Assembly: GCA_964016105.1 (NCBI GenBank)
Contig: CAXHEX010000002.1
Coordinates: 186,001 to 250,000 of the forward strand
DNA from: Ketobacter sp964016105
GTDB taxonomy: Bacteria > Pseudomonadota > Gammaproteobacteria > Pseudomonadales > Ketobacteraceae
Direction: 5' to 3'
DNA length: 64,000 bases
The notes under the pieces: model-generated
Told to the model about the DNA's origin: nothing
Databases searched by the model: none
The model's input: only the letters and a program-made list of their open reading frames with translations
Translations under genes and position numbers: made by a program
Shown: positions 1-9,447 of the stretch, one piece after another
Numbering within the stretch: the stretch's first letter is position 1
Layout of the letters: the number at the start of each line of letters is the position of its first letter

Positions 1-1181
1 GTGTAGACAAATTCCTCACTGCGAAAGCGATTCAGAATGGCATCCACAAACCGATCCACATCTAAACCGGAGCGCCTGAATAACGTCCTGGCCAATTGCC
101 TTGATCGTGGATCGATGCTATCCGGCAATTGGGTATATCGATCGTAAACGTCAAGATCAAGCGAGTTGGGATCCAATTGATATTGAGTCTGACTGTGTAC
201 ACGATAGCTAACGGGATGATCAATTTTATCCCTGCTGTAAAGCATCAAGTTGCCAGTGTGAGTATGGGGGACCCCACTGATATTTGCCCAAGGCATAGCA
301 ATCAACCAATCGTTTCCTGTGGGCTGTAGATGAACGCTATATTGGTAGCCTTGATTTGACGGACTTACCACGGCTGCGGGTCTTAACGGACGTTGGCTAT
401 CTGGTGAGACCGCATACCATGTTTTACCATCGAATCGATCAAACACCACAGCACGCCAGTAACGATCATTGTATGAAGGAATCTCACCATCGAATACGGC
501 ACGAAAAGCGAGCTTTTCCGAGCGAGACAATTCTGCAATATCACCGGGTGTAATTCGATCGGATAGCCCGGTACTGTTGGTTTTAGTGTTGAGGTTGAGA
601 CTCCAGATGGGACCTATTCGTGGAAACAAAAAAAACATCAACAGTAGCAAAGGAATGGTTTGCAACAGAAATACCAGTGCGGTGCGAATGGGGGTCCAAA
701 TGGCAATCTTGCTATCGGATTGATTAAGCGCTATCAGCGCTGCGGTAATCAGAACCAGAACAACAAGTACATACAGCGAACTAAACAAGCCTTTGGAAAA
801 CAAAAATTCTGTAGCCAACACAAAGTAGGACAATATCACCACCAAAAACGCATCGCGCTTGGTGTACATCTCCAGTTGCTTAAACAGGTAGGCTGTAATC
901 AGTAAGCCCACCCCAGCTTCTGGTCCAAAAATGGTTCCGTGATGGAAAACAACTCCCGTAAACGCGATAGCCACCAGCAGAAATCGAAACCCACGCTTTG
1001 GAAAACTGGCGCGCTGACGAAAAACCTGGATGCGCCATAACAAGATTCCAGCAAAAGCCAAAACCAGCCACTGGGGCACTCTACTAATGTGGGGGTAGAC
1101 AGATAACACCACGCAAAGCATCAGTAACACGAACGCGCTGCGTGGCATGGGGAAAACCGCGCCAGGAGAACGAGACCACAT
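1..1181 (-). CDS. tgpA: TgpA-type transglutaminase-like membrane protein (3' end outside window)
   Basis: I read this by translating the minus strand from an ATG at 1181 that overlaps the stop of the DUF58 gene (TGATG). The frame stays open to the window edge, so the C-terminal part is missing. The visible ~393 residues begin with several hydrophobic segments, then a motif around LFPRIGPIWS and a soluble part with YWRAVVFDRFDGKTW. These are typical of the DUF3488 N-terminal region of TgpA proteins, which carry a periplasmic transglutaminase-like domain further on. The catalytic Cys-His-Asp core lies outside the window. It is the last visible gene of a moxR-DUF58-tgpA operon, a common bacterial cluster of unclear but envelope-linked function. 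Confidence 0.85.
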   Translation of the reverse strand, partial: MWSRSPGAVFPMPRSAFVLLMLCVVLSVYPHISRVPQWLVLAFAGILLWRIQVFRQRASFPKRGFRFLLVAIAFTGVVFHHGTIFGPEAGVGLLITAYLFKQLEMYTKRDAFLVVILSYFVLATEFLFSKGLFSSLYVLVVLVLITAALIALNQSDSKIAIWTPIRTALVFLLQTIPLLLLMFFLFPRIGPIWSLNLNTKTNSTGLSDRITPGDIAELSRSEKLAFRAVFDGEIPSYNDRYWRAVVFDRFDGKTWYAVSPDSQRPLRPAAVVSPSNQGYQYSVHLQPTGNDWLIAMPWANISGVPHTHTGNLMLYSRDKIDHPVSYRVHSQTQYQLDPNSLDLDVYDRYTQLPDSIDPRSRQLARTLFRRSGLDVDRFVDAILNRFRSEEFVY

Positions 1182-2170
1182 CAGGATTCATACCTGGCAA
1201 GCTTATCGAGGCAGGCTAGCTCGTGTTGTTTGCCTGAACCAGGTGGTATTTCTAACCCCGGTAGCCGTAACCCAAAAGTTATGTTGAGCTTGGCGTATTC
1301 CAACACCAGATAACACATATTGGATAACTTGGTTTCTTTATGTTGGCCAGGCAAGCTATACCAGTCTACCCAGCGTGACTCTGATTGATAACCGTGGAAC
1401 TGCTTGGTAAACAACGCTCCCGTGCGAGCATAGGATTTCCAATCCACCATATGCAATGAATCAGACTCGGTATAGTTGCGTAACCCATCAAAATCCTCAT
1501 TTCCCTCGCTGGATTTGGCCTGCCCCATGGTTCTGTCCAAGACCAAATCATTGGGTCGTTCACAGGATATGGGTTTAGGGTATACCCAGCATGACATTTC
1601 TAAGTCAATCCAGGTCCAGGCTCGGCAAAACCCCAGGGGATAGACTGTTTCCAACTTCAAACGGCCCGGCTTAAACTTTCCACGGGATGCGGTGGGCAAC
1701 AACATTTCCATGGTAATTTTTGAATCATTAATCAGATTTTGTGGCGCTGAATAGAAACCGTGCCATCGGCATGCCACCGAATGATGATATTTCTTGCGAG
1801 ATTTGGACAGGTGCAAAGTAAATTTACTGGCTCTGCCTGCGAATGCTGATTCAGTAGTTCCCGCCGTCACCACCATCCCCGATAAATTGGAAAACGTTTG
1901 CAAAATGGATACAACGAAAAGGCTGCCCAGTAAAAAACTAAAATTCAGAATCAGCGTATTTTCGTAGTTGATTCCGGCAATAAATAAAAGAAAGGCCGTC
2001 AACAAATACCCGCCTCCCATCCAGGTTGGAAAAATGAATATTTTTTTCTGGGTGAGCGTAACCTGACGAGTGGGAGGAATTCGTCTTTTTATCCATACAT
2101 TGAGGCGCTGATGCAGCGCATTCCTTACCTGATGGTTGCGCCGATCAGCGACTGGTGATGACGTTGACAT
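1181..2170 (-). CDS. DUF58 domain-containing protein
   Basis: This 329-residue protein has two hydrophobic segments near residues 50-95, then a soluble region. The C-terminal half carries the DUF58 signature: GLRNYTESDSLHMVDWKSYART near residues 225-250, where the RxYxxGDxxRxIDWK consensus is loosely kept. DUF58 proteins resemble von Willebrand A domains and are almost always encoded beside MoxR ATPases. The start overlaps the end of moxR by 26 bases and the stop overlaps the start of the tgpA-like gene, so the three are probably translationally coupled. The motif has ESDS where GD is usual, a mild divergence. Exact function is unknown. Confidence 0.88.
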   Translation of the reverse strand: MSTSSPVADRRNHQVRNALHQRLNVWIKRRIPPTRQVTLTQKKIFIFPTWMGGGYLLTAFLLFIAGINYENTLILNFSFLLGSLFVVSILQTFSNLSGMVVTAGTTESAFAGRASKFTLHLSKSRKKYHHSVACRWHGFYSAPQNLINDSKITMEMLLPTASRGKFKPGRLKLETVYPLGFCRAWTWIDLEMSCWVYPKPISCERPNDLVLDRTMGQAKSSEGNEDFDGLRNYTESDSLHMVDWKSYARTGALFTKQFHGYQSESRWVDWYSLPGQHKETKLSNMCYLVLEYAKLNITFGLRLPGLEIPPGSGKQHELACLDKLARYES

Positions 2171-3074
2171 TTTTTAAAACACTATCCACCAAGCGCACCC
2201 CTTCATGACCGGTTAGATCCATTGACCCTGCAAGTCGATGCTCTGCCACTGCACCCAGAACCGCCTGAATATCTTCGGGGATCACATGCTTCCTATCATT
2301 GACAAAGGCGTAAGACCTGGCGCTCTGGACCAACGCCATGCCAGCCCTCGGAGACAAACCAAAAGCAAATTCATTGGATTCTCTGGTATAGGCCAAAATG
2401 CGTTGCACATAATCCAACAATGCGTCGGAAACATGGATGGTATTAACCTGTTGCTGTAATCCTTGCAAGGTTTCCACGTCTATAACAGCCGACAAACCAT
2501 CCATATCATGGCGAGGGTTGAATCCCTTCAATAGTTTCCTTTCCAGTTCAGGGTCGGGATAACCCAAACTTATACGCATTAAGAAACGATCCAATTGCGA
2601 CTCCGGTAGAGGAAATGTGCCCATTTGAGTTACCGGGTTTTGTGTTGCTATTACAAAAAATGGGCGCGGTAAGGGGTAAGTATCGCCATCCATAGTAACT
2701 TGCTGTTCTTCCATCGCCTCCAGCAATGCCCCCTGGGTCTTAGGGGTGGCTCGATTTATTTCATCTGCCAAAAGAACCTGGGTAAAAACAGGGCCTTTAC
2801 GAAACTCAAACTCATTGCTGGTCTTATTGAAAATGGAGGTTCCTAAAATATCAGCAGGCAATAAATCGCTGGTAAACTGGATGCGTTGATACTGCAACCC
2901 CATGGTTCTAGCCAGGGCATATGACAGGGTGGTTTTACCCATACCTGGCAAATCTTCCACCAATAGGTGCCCTTTTGCGAGAAGGCAGGCTAAAGCCAGT
3001 TTGATCTGCTCTTGCTTCCCTAGCAAAACACCATTGAGGGCCTGGACAAGCTGGTAAATCGGGTTGGACACCAC
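2145..3074 (-). CDS. MoxR-family AAA+ ATPase
   Basis: This 309-residue protein has a Walker A motif DLPGMGKTT (residues 41-49) and a Walker B motif VLLADEIN (100-107). It also has the MoxR hallmark RATPKTQGALLEAMEE just after Walker B and a sensor motif IATQNP. MoxR ATPases act as chaperones that help mature protein complexes, usually together with the von Willebrand-like DUF58 protein encoded next to them. It is the first gene of the minus-strand operon. The 126 bases between it and metZ must hold its promoter, although I cannot point to a clear one. The family assignment is secure; the client protein is unknown. Confidence 0.95.
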   Translation of the reverse strand: MVSNPIYQLVQALNGVLLGKQEQIKLALACLLAKGHLLVEDLPGMGKTTLSYALARTMGLQYQRIQFTSDLLPADILGTSIFNKTSNEFEFRKGPVFTQVLLADEINRATPKTQGALLEAMEEQQVTMDGDTYPLPRPFFVIATQNPVTQMGTFPLPESQLDRFLMRISLGYPDPELERKLLKGFNPRHDMDGLSAVIDVETLQGLQQQVNTIHVSDALLDYVQRILAYTRESNEFAFGLSPRAGMALVQSARSYAFVNDRKHVIPEDIQAVLGAVAEHRLAGSMDLTGHEGVRLVDSVLKNVNVITSR

Positions 3075-3200
3075 ATACTCCTGCTAAACTATTTAGACAC
3101 GCAAGTAAGTTTAGCAGCCAAATGGCCTGGGTATCTGATTATGAAAGGGAAATTTCACTATTTGTGAACACAGATCAAGGCTGGTTATATCCTTTGGAAG

Positions 3201-4397
3201 TCAAGCTTTCATGCTCAACTGAGTAAGGCCACGGTCGAGATCGCTGCGAATATCGTCTATGTGCTCCAAACCCACCGCCACTCGAATCAAATTCTCAGTG
3301 ATACCGGCATTGGCTTTAGCCTCATCAGACAAGCGCCCATGGGTTGTGGTAGCAGGATGGGTAATAGTCGTTTTGGCATCACCCAGGTTACCGGTGATGG
3401 ACAAAAACCGAGTGTTGTCTATTACGGTCCACGCCTGTTCTCTCCCGCCCTTAACCCTAAACGCCAAAACGCCGCCAAACGCCTTTTGCTGTTCACGGGC
3501 AAGTAGATGCTGAGCATGGGTGGGAAGCCCAGCGTAGAATACCTTTTCAACCGCAGGGTGCTGTTCTAACCAGTCCGCAAGTCTCAGGGCGTTGGCAGAG
3601 TGAGCCTGCATACGCAAACTGAGGGTCTCCAACCCTTTAAGAAACACCCAAGCGTTAAATGGGCTCATACTGGGTCCGGCACTGCGGATGAAGCCGAACA
3701 CTTCTTCCATTAAGTCATTGCGACCACACACAGCGCCGCCCACACAGCGACCCTGCCCGTCCAGGAATTTGGTGGCCGAATGCAAGGCAATATCGGCTCC
3801 CAAATCCAAAGGGCGCTGAAGCGCGGGAGTACAAAAACAATTGTCCACCACTAACAATGCGCCGTTATCGTGGGCAAGTTGGGCCAACGCTTTGATATCT
3901 GCCACTTCGCAGAGAGGGTTGGATGGTGTTTCCAAAAACAGCATTTTTGTTTTCGGTGTAATGGCTTCTTGCCAAGCACTCATATCCGTGAGCGCCACAA
4001 ATTGAGTTTTCAAACCGAACTTTTGCAAGTATTTCTCGAATAGCACGTTAGTGGTGCCAAACACGCTACGAGAACAAACAACTTCATCACCGCTTTGTAA
4101 TAACGCCATCGCGGTACTGAGAATAGCGGCCATTCCCGAAGCCGTAGCAACACATCGCTCAGCGCCTTCCAATGCAGCCAAACGCTGTTCAAAAGCCTTT
4201 ACCGTGGGATTAGTAAACCTTGAATAAATATTACCTGGCTCATCACCGGAAAAACGAGCAGCGGCCTGGGCCGCCGACTCAAACACGTAGCTGGAGGTAG
4301 TGAATATGGGTTCAGCATGGGAGCCCTCATCCGTGGGCAATTGCCCAACACGCAAAGCCAGAGTCTCCAGTTTTAAATCCTGATCGTCTATTGCCAT
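3201..4397 (-). CDS. metZ: O-succinylhomoserine sulfhydrylase
   Basis: This 398-residue PLP-dependent Cys/Met metabolism enzyme has its Schiff-base lysine in HSATKFLDGQGR (K210). Family signatures YSRFTNPT (59-66) and ATASGMAAI (84-92) are present. MetZ forms homocysteine directly from O-succinylhomoserine and sulfide. The location immediately after purF (6-base gap) is the standard pseudomonad arrangement and favours MetZ over cystathionine gamma-synthase or other paralogues. It is the last gene of the cvpA-purF-metZ unit. Confidence 0.94.
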   Translation of the reverse strand: MAIDDQDLKLETLALRVGQLPTDEGSHAEPIFTTSSYVFESAAQAAARFSGDEPGNIYSRFTNPTVKAFEQRLAALEGAERCVATASGMAAILSTAMALLQSGDEVVCSRSVFGTTNVLFEKYLQKFGLKTQFVALTDMSAWQEAITPKTKMLFLETPSNPLCEVADIKALAQLAHDNGALLVVDNCFCTPALQRPLDLGADIALHSATKFLDGQGRCVGGAVCGRNDLMEEVFGFIRSAGPSMSPFNAWVFLKGLETLSLRMQAHSANALRLADWLEQHPAVEKVFYAGLPTHAQHLLAREQQKAFGGVLAFRVKGGREQAWTVIDNTRFLSITGNLGDAKTTITHPATTTHGRLSDEAKANAGITENLIRVAVGLEHIDDIRSDLDRGLTQLSMKA

Positions 4398-4403
4398 ATT
4401 GAT

Positions 4404-5924
4404 TTAATTCGCGTTATGAAGATCGATACTTTCGTCATCACCTTGGACCTGAGTTACAGAACCTGATTTGGCAGAATCATTCCTAACCTGCTCCAACCGA
4501 GTAAGATAACCTTCGTCAATATCACCCGTGGTGTACTCTCCGTTAAATACGGAACAATCAAAGGTGGTTATATCTGGATTACCTTCGGTGGATGCCGCAA
4601 TCAAATCATCCAGGTCCTGGAACACAAGCCAATCGGCACCGATCAACTCCTGGATGTCTTCTACACTGCGGTTATGGGCAATGAGTTCCGTTGCTGCTGG
4701 CATGTCAATACCGTAAACATTTGGGTAACAAACCGGGGGAGCAGCGGACGCAAAATAGACTTTCTTGGCACCCGCTTCACGGGCCATGTTGATAATCTGA
4801 TGACATGTGGTACCTCTCACAATGGAATCATCCACCAACAACACATTTTTTCCGTGGAACTCCAGGCCAATGGCGTTCAATTTCTGGCGCACAGATTTGC
4901 GCCGCTCATTCTGACCGGGCATGATAAATGTACGACCGATATATCGATTCTTGATAAAGCCTTCTCGAAATTTCACGCCCAAGTTGTAGGCCAACTGCAA
5001 CGCAGAAGTCCGACTGGTGTCTGGAATGGGTATAACCACATCAATATCATGCTCAGGCCAAACCCGTTTTATTTTATCAGCTAGCTTTTCGCCCATGCGC
5101 AGGCGCGCTTTGTATACCGAAATACCATCCATGATGGAATCGGGTCTGGCAAGATATACGTGCTCAAATATGCAGGGCCGATGGGTTGCATTGGTTGCAC
5201 ACTGACGGGTGAATAATTGCCCCTGGGTATTGATAAAAATCGCTTCACCAGGATCAATATCTCTCACCAACTGAAACCCCATGGCCTGCAACGCAACACT
5301 CTCAGAAGCAATCATGTATTCCATGCCCCGCTCGGTTTCGCGCTCCCCAAAACAAATGGGCCGAATTCCATTGGGGTCTCGAAACCCCACTATGCCGTAG
5401 CCGGTTATCATGGCCACAACGGCATAAGCTCCGCGACAGCGCTGGTGCACCGCGGCTACCGATGCAAATATGTCTTCTTCGGTGGGAACCAACTTGCCTA
5501 AGCGCTGTAATTCGTGGGCAAGAATATTCAACAGCACTTCGGAATCGGAATTGGTATTAATGTGTCTTAAATCGGTTTTATACAGATCTTCCCCAATCTC
5601 CGCAGCATTGGTTAAATTGCCATTGTGGGCCAGGGTTATACCGTAAGGTGAATTCACATAGAACGGTTGTGCTTCAGCAGAACTGGATGAGCCCGCGGTG
5701 GGATAGCGCACGTGGCCGATCCCCATATTGCCTATCAAACGACGCATATGCCGGGAGCGGAATACATCCCTTACCATACCGTTGTCTTTTCGTAGGTACA
5801 GCTTATCTTTATCGCAGGTAACGATCCCAGCGGCGTCTTGACCTCTATGCTGCAGCACGGTCAAAGCGTCGTATAAAGTTTGATTTACATTGGATCGGCC
5901 TACAATGCCGACGATTCCGCACAT
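4404..5924 (-). CDS. purF: Amidophosphoribosyltransferase
   Basis: This 506-residue enzyme catalyses the first committed step of purine synthesis, making phosphoribosylamine from PRPP and glutamine. Cys2 in MCGIVGIVG is the N-terminal nucleophile of the glutaminase domain (about 1-240). The phosphoribosyltransferase domain follows, with the PRPP loop VLLVDDSIVRGTT at 361-373. Length and motifs are typical of proteobacterial PurF. It lies 13 bases after cvpA and 6 bases before metZ and is surely co-transcribed with both. Confidence 0.97.
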   Translation of the reverse strand: MCGIVGIVGRSNVNQTLYDALTVLQHRGQDAAGIVTCDKDKLYLRKDNGMVRDVFRSRHMRRLIGNMGIGHVRYPTAGSSSSAEAQPFYVNSPYGITLAHNGNLTNAAEIGEDLYKTDLRHINTNSDSEVLLNILAHELQRLGKLVPTEEDIFASVAAVHQRCRGAYAVVAMITGYGIVGFRDPNGIRPICFGERETERGMEYMIASESVALQAMGFQLVRDIDPGEAIFINTQGQLFTRQCATNATHRPCIFEHVYLARPDSIMDGISVYKARLRMGEKLADKIKRVWPEHDIDVVIPIPDTSRTSALQLAYNLGVKFREGFIKNRYIGRTFIMPGQNERRKSVRQKLNAIGLEFHGKNVLLVDDSIVRGTTCHQIINMAREAGAKKVYFASAAPPVCYPNVYGIDMPAATELIAHNRSVEDIQELIGADWLVFQDLDDLIAASTEGNPDITTFDCSVFNGEYTTGDIDEGYLTRLEQVRNDSAKSGSVTQVQGDDESIDLHNAN

Positions 5925-5937
5925 TCGCTATTCCTCG

Positions 5938-6438
5938 TCAATTTGAGCCAACGGCCATTAGCTTTTGCCATAATAGCTCACCGGTTTGCTCCGTCCACGC
6001 CTCCACCATCATAAAATGGGGGATAAGTACGGAAGATTTCCACCAGGGATCCGCTGGGGCCTCTGTCATTCTGGAAAGCACGATCAAGCCCACCACCACG
6101 ATGAGACTACCGCGAACCAGGCCAAAAACACTGCCCAACATTCTATCGGTACCCGATAGCCCAGTTGCCTTAACTACCTGTTTAACCAGGTGTCTGATTA
6201 GTGCTCCAACGATCAATGTGATAATGAACAACACTACAAAAGCAATAGGCTGGCGAGCAGACGGTGGATCCACCCACTCACCCAGGGTCACAGCAAAAGG
6301 AACACTGAACAACCGAGATACAACAAACGCGGCAACCCAAGTCACCAACGAAATCGCTTCTATGGCAAAACCACGGAAAAAGCTTAAACCCATGGAAAGA
6401 ATCACAGTGGCGATTATCACGTAATCAGCGATGGTCAT
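5938..6438 (-). CDS. cvpA: CvpA family membrane protein
   Basis: With the ATG at 6438 the protein has 166 residues, the usual CvpA length, and starts MTIADYVIIATVIL, matching the family start. An upstream TTG at 6474 would add twelve residues without family support. Four hydrophobic segments are visible, ending near residue 125, followed by a short tail. CvpA is an inner-membrane protein needed for colicin V export in E. coli and for envelope stress tolerance elsewhere. The gene almost always precedes purF, as here. Confidence 0.93.
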   Translation of the reverse strand: MTIADYVIIATVILSMGLSFFRGFAIEAISLVTWVAAFVVSRLFSVPFAVTLGEWVDPPSARQPIAFVVLFIITLIVGALIRHLVKQVVKATGLSGTDRMLGSVFGLVRGSLIVVVGLIVLSRMTEAPADPWWKSSVLIPHFMMVEAWTEQTGELLWQKLMAVGSN

Positions 6439-6521
6439 TGAATTTCTACACCGGCTTGCTGTCTGAATTACCAAAGCCGGAATTCTACCAAAGCCGCAGT
6501 CAAAAGCCTATTCCGCGATCA

Positions 6522-7181
6522 TCAGGGAATATATTTTAATATCATGGTGTTAAGGGAAAACTGCTGTTCAAGCTTGGACTTTTGTTGCTCCAGCCGGTAC
6601 TTTCTAATCTCCGGCCCCACATAAACTTTGTGTAATTTCGCTGCTGGCTGGATGTAGGCTTTAAAGCCGGATTGGTTCAACTTGTCCCGCAAAGCCAGAG
6701 CATTCTGCTCATTGGAAAATGCACCAACCTGAATCACCCAGGCGTCGGCCAGCGTCAACGGCTGAGAAGGTTCACGACTTTGCAGTCGCTCGCTCTGCTG
6801 CTGTTCCTGCTCTACGTAGGCTTTGACCTGCTCTAAATTCGGTTCGTCGACCGGTACAAAATCCGATTTATCAGGCTCACCGTTCTCACCAGGGTCTCTC
6901 ACCTGGCTCTGTTGCGCGTCAGAACCCTCGCCAATACCAACAACCTTGATCTCGTTTTTGTCTGCCACCACGGCTTCCAGTGACTTTAGAACAGAGTTTG
7001 CCTGCTGTTCTATGGGCTCCATACTTGGATTTTCAATCACCATGGTGGGCTTAACCGGAATGGCGTATTGGCTTTTGTTGATGGGTTCTTGCTTGCCATC
7101 AAACAAAAGCGGCAAAAACAGCACAGCCAGGGAAATTACGACAATGGCGCCAACCAGGCGCTGTTTCAAACTTTGGTCCAA
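6522..7181 (-). CDS. dedD: SPOR domain-containing cell division protein (DedD-like)
   Basis: This 219-residue protein has one N-terminal membrane anchor (residues 10-27), a long polar linker and a C-terminal SPOR domain (about 145-219) starting WVIQVGAFSNEQNAL. SPOR domains bind denuded septal peptidoglycan. The start is TTG at 7181: an in-frame TAG stands directly upstream and no ATG is available before the anchor. A gene of this kind lies between folC and cvpA in Pseudomonas and relatives. Confidence 0.9.
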   Translation of the reverse strand: MDQSLKQRLVGAIVVISLAVLFLPLLFDGKQEPINKSQYAIPVKPTMVIENPSMEPIEQQANSVLKSLEAVVADKNEIKVVGIGEGSDAQQSQVRDPGENGEPDKSDFVPVDEPNLEQVKAYVEQEQQQSERLQSREPSQPLTLADAWVIQVGAFSNEQNALALRDKLNQSGFKAYIQPAAKLHKVYVGPEIRKYRLEQQKSKLEQQFSLNTMILKYIP

Positions 7182-7220
7182 CTAATATGCCCCGAGTCCA
7201 GAAATGAGTTAGGCCACCTT

Positions 7221-8525
7221 CTACTGGGAGGCGCCCTTTTTAACGTTAGCTTGTGGGCAATATTGTATAACGTCTGAGACGGTATAGAAGGAGCCAAATA
7301 CCACAATAATGTATTTGGGGTGACTTGACTTTGTTGCAACCTCGTCAAACAACCAATTACAGCACTGGGAAGCAGAGCTGAAAACAGCCTTGACCACCGC
7401 ACCCGTCTCCTGCAACCAGCGTCTCAAATGCTCAGGATCTTCACCCCTGGGGGTATCAACAGCCACAGGCAGCCATTCATCTACCACTGGGAGCAACTCC
7501 ATAAGTGTGGCTGCAATGTCCTTATCAGCCAACATGCCCACTACACACAAAACCTTAGCACCATTATAGTCGGGCTGCCGCATATAATCTGATAATGTGG
7601 TTCTCAGCCCACGGGCAGCATGGGGATTATGGCCTACATCCAGCACCACAGGTGGTTCTGTATCCAACCATTGTTGACGCCCCTTTAATGAAAGGTTTCC
7701 CAAAGCGTTCTGAACTATTTCCTGAGTGAAAGCGAGAGGCATCAGAGCAAGGGCTTGGAGCGCCGTGGCAACATTTATATCAAGCAGGTAGGACGAGGAG
7801 AGATCATAGTGAAGCTGGTCTCCAGCGGAGCTCAACAGATCAATGGAGAGCAAGTTGTTTTTGCGAGAAAAGTGGTACTGTTCCTGAACCCGGTACACCT
7901 TCGAGCCTTGACGCTTCAGAGCCTCATCCACTTGCGCAGGAATATTCGGCTCACCCATTACCAGCGGCTTTTCGCGGCGACCAATTCCGATTTTTTCCAG
8001 ACCGATTTGTGCCCGAGTCTCTCCCAACCACTGCTGGTGATCCAGATCAATTGAAGTCACCACGGCAACATCAGGAGAACAGATGTTTACCGCATCCAAA
8101 CGCCCTCCTAGCCCCACCTCCAGCAACCAAACATCAAGCTTCTTATGCTGGAACAAGAGTAAAGCAGCAAGAGTGGTAAACTCGAAATAGGTAAGACTAA
8201 CGCCTTGCCTGGCTTTTTCCACCTGATCAAACGCTTGCACAATGGCAGCGTTTTCGCAATTGGAACTGTCAATACGGATTCTTTCGTTAAAATCCACCAG
8301 ATGGGGCGATGTATATAAGCCGACCTTGAGGCCGGCTTGCAACAGGACACTTTCCATCACCGCCAGGGTGGAACCTTTGCCATTGGTGCCAGCCACTGTA
8401 ATCACGGTTGCAGGGGTGGAAAGGACAGACAACCTTTCGGCCACTGGCTTAATCCTGTCCAACCCCATATCAATATCCTTGAAATGGAGTCGCTCTAACC
8501 GATTAAGCCAGTCTTCTAAGGTCAT
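7221..8525 (-). CDS. folC: Bifunctional dihydrofolate synthase/folylpolyglutamate synthase
   Basis: This 434-residue Mur-ligase family enzyme adds glutamate to dihydropteroate and to folates using ATP. The P-loop GTNGKGST is at residues 46-53, and the C-terminal Mur ligase domain carries VLDVGHNPHAARG near 293. Length fits the family. It follows accD after about 10 bases, a linkage conserved across gammaproteobacteria, and precedes dedD. Confidence 0.96.
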   Translation of the reverse strand: MTLEDWLNRLERLHFKDIDMGLDRIKPVAERLSVLSTPATVITVAGTNGKGSTLAVMESVLLQAGLKVGLYTSPHLVDFNERIRIDSSNCENAAIVQAFDQVEKARQGVSLTYFEFTTLAALLLFQHKKLDVWLLEVGLGGRLDAVNICSPDVAVVTSIDLDHQQWLGETRAQIGLEKIGIGRREKPLVMGEPNIPAQVDEALKRQGSKVYRVQEQYHFSRKNNLLSIDLLSSAGDQLHYDLSSSYLLDINVATALQALALMPLAFTQEIVQNALGNLSLKGRQQWLDTEPPVVLDVGHNPHAARGLRTTLSDYMRQPDYNGAKVLCVVGMLADKDIAATLMELLPVVDEWLPVAVDTPRGEDPEHLRRWLQETGAVVKAVFSSASQCCNWLFDEVATKSSHPKYIIVVFGSFYTVSDVIQYCPQANVKKGASQ

Positions 8526-8535
8526 GCAGCTTCAA

Positions 8536-9414
8536 TCAGCCAGCGGCGACTGCGGTGCTGGTATCGGGAGTGAGTTTGCCCATTAACCGATGCAACGTGT
8601 CACGCATATCTTTGCGCTCCACAATCATATCCAATGCGCCATGATCCAATAAGAACTCACTGCGTTGGAAACCTTCTGGTAACTTCTGACGCACAGTTTG
8701 TTCGATTACGCGAGGACCGGCGAAGCCGATCAATGCATTAGGTTCGGCAATATTAATATCGCCAAGCATGGCCAAGCTGGCGGACACCCCACCATACACG
8801 GGATCGGTCATCACAGAAAAGAAAGGTAATCGATGTGACTTCAAACGCTCCAAAGCAGCGCTGGTTTTCGCCATTTGCATAAGTGAGAACAGCGCCTCTT
8901 GCATACGTGCGCCACCACTGGCAGAGAAACAGACCAAGGGGCAACCAGCCTCGATAGCCGCATTCACCGCGCGCACGAACTTCTCGCCCACAATCGACCC
9001 CATGGATCCACCCAGGAATTCAAAATCGAAGGCAGCTGCCACTACGGGAGCGTCTTTGACCGTGCCTTTTACCACCACCAAAGCGTCTTTTTCTTTGGTG
9101 GACTTTTGCGCGGCAGCCAAACGGTCTTTATAACGCTTGCTGTCTTTAAACTTAAGTCGATCCACGGGTTCCAGTTCCGCCGCAATTTCTTCTCGACCTT
9201 CACTGTCCAAGAACAGGTCGATACGGCGACGGGCCTTAAGGCGCATGTGATGTTCACACTTGGGGCAAACATCCAGATTCAATTCCAACTCGGGGCGATA
9301 CAAGAAAGCACCACATTTAGCGCATTTACGCCACAACCCCTCGGGGATGTCGCTCTTCTTGCTCGTTGTTCTCCCCACACTGGGTAGAATTTTTTCTAAC
9401 CAGCTATTACTCAT
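8536..9414 (-). CDS. accD: Acetyl-CoA carboxylase, carboxyltransferase beta subunit
   Basis: This 292-residue subunit transfers the carboxyl group from biotin to acetyl-CoA together with AccA, the first step of fatty acid synthesis. A four-cysteine zinc ribbon is visible at C31, C34, C50 and C53. The crotonase-like carboxyltransferase core includes SASGGARMQEA and the GGVSAS region. Partner accA is not in the window. It sits between trpA and folC. Confidence 0.97.
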   Translation of the reverse strand: MSNSWLEKILPSVGRTTSKKSDIPEGLWRKCAKCGAFLYRPELELNLDVCPKCEHHMRLKARRRIDLFLDSEGREEIAAELEPVDRLKFKDSKRYKDRLAAAQKSTKEKDALVVVKGTVKDAPVVAAAFDFEFLGGSMGSIVGEKFVRAVNAAIEAGCPLVCFSASGGARMQEALFSLMQMAKTSAALERLKSHRLPFFSVMTDPVYGGVSASLAMLGDINIAEPNALIGFAGPRVIEQTVRQKLPEGFQRSEFLLDHGALDMIVERKDMRDTLHRLMGKLTPDTSTAVAAG

Positions 9415-9447
9415 ATGGCCACCCTACATCTTGTTTATTGTTTGTGT

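Noticed and set aside
880..1071. Short minus-strand reading frame beginning MAGFGFCWNL
   Set aside because: It lies in another frame inside the tgpA-like gene, which gives a much better protein with family motifs.
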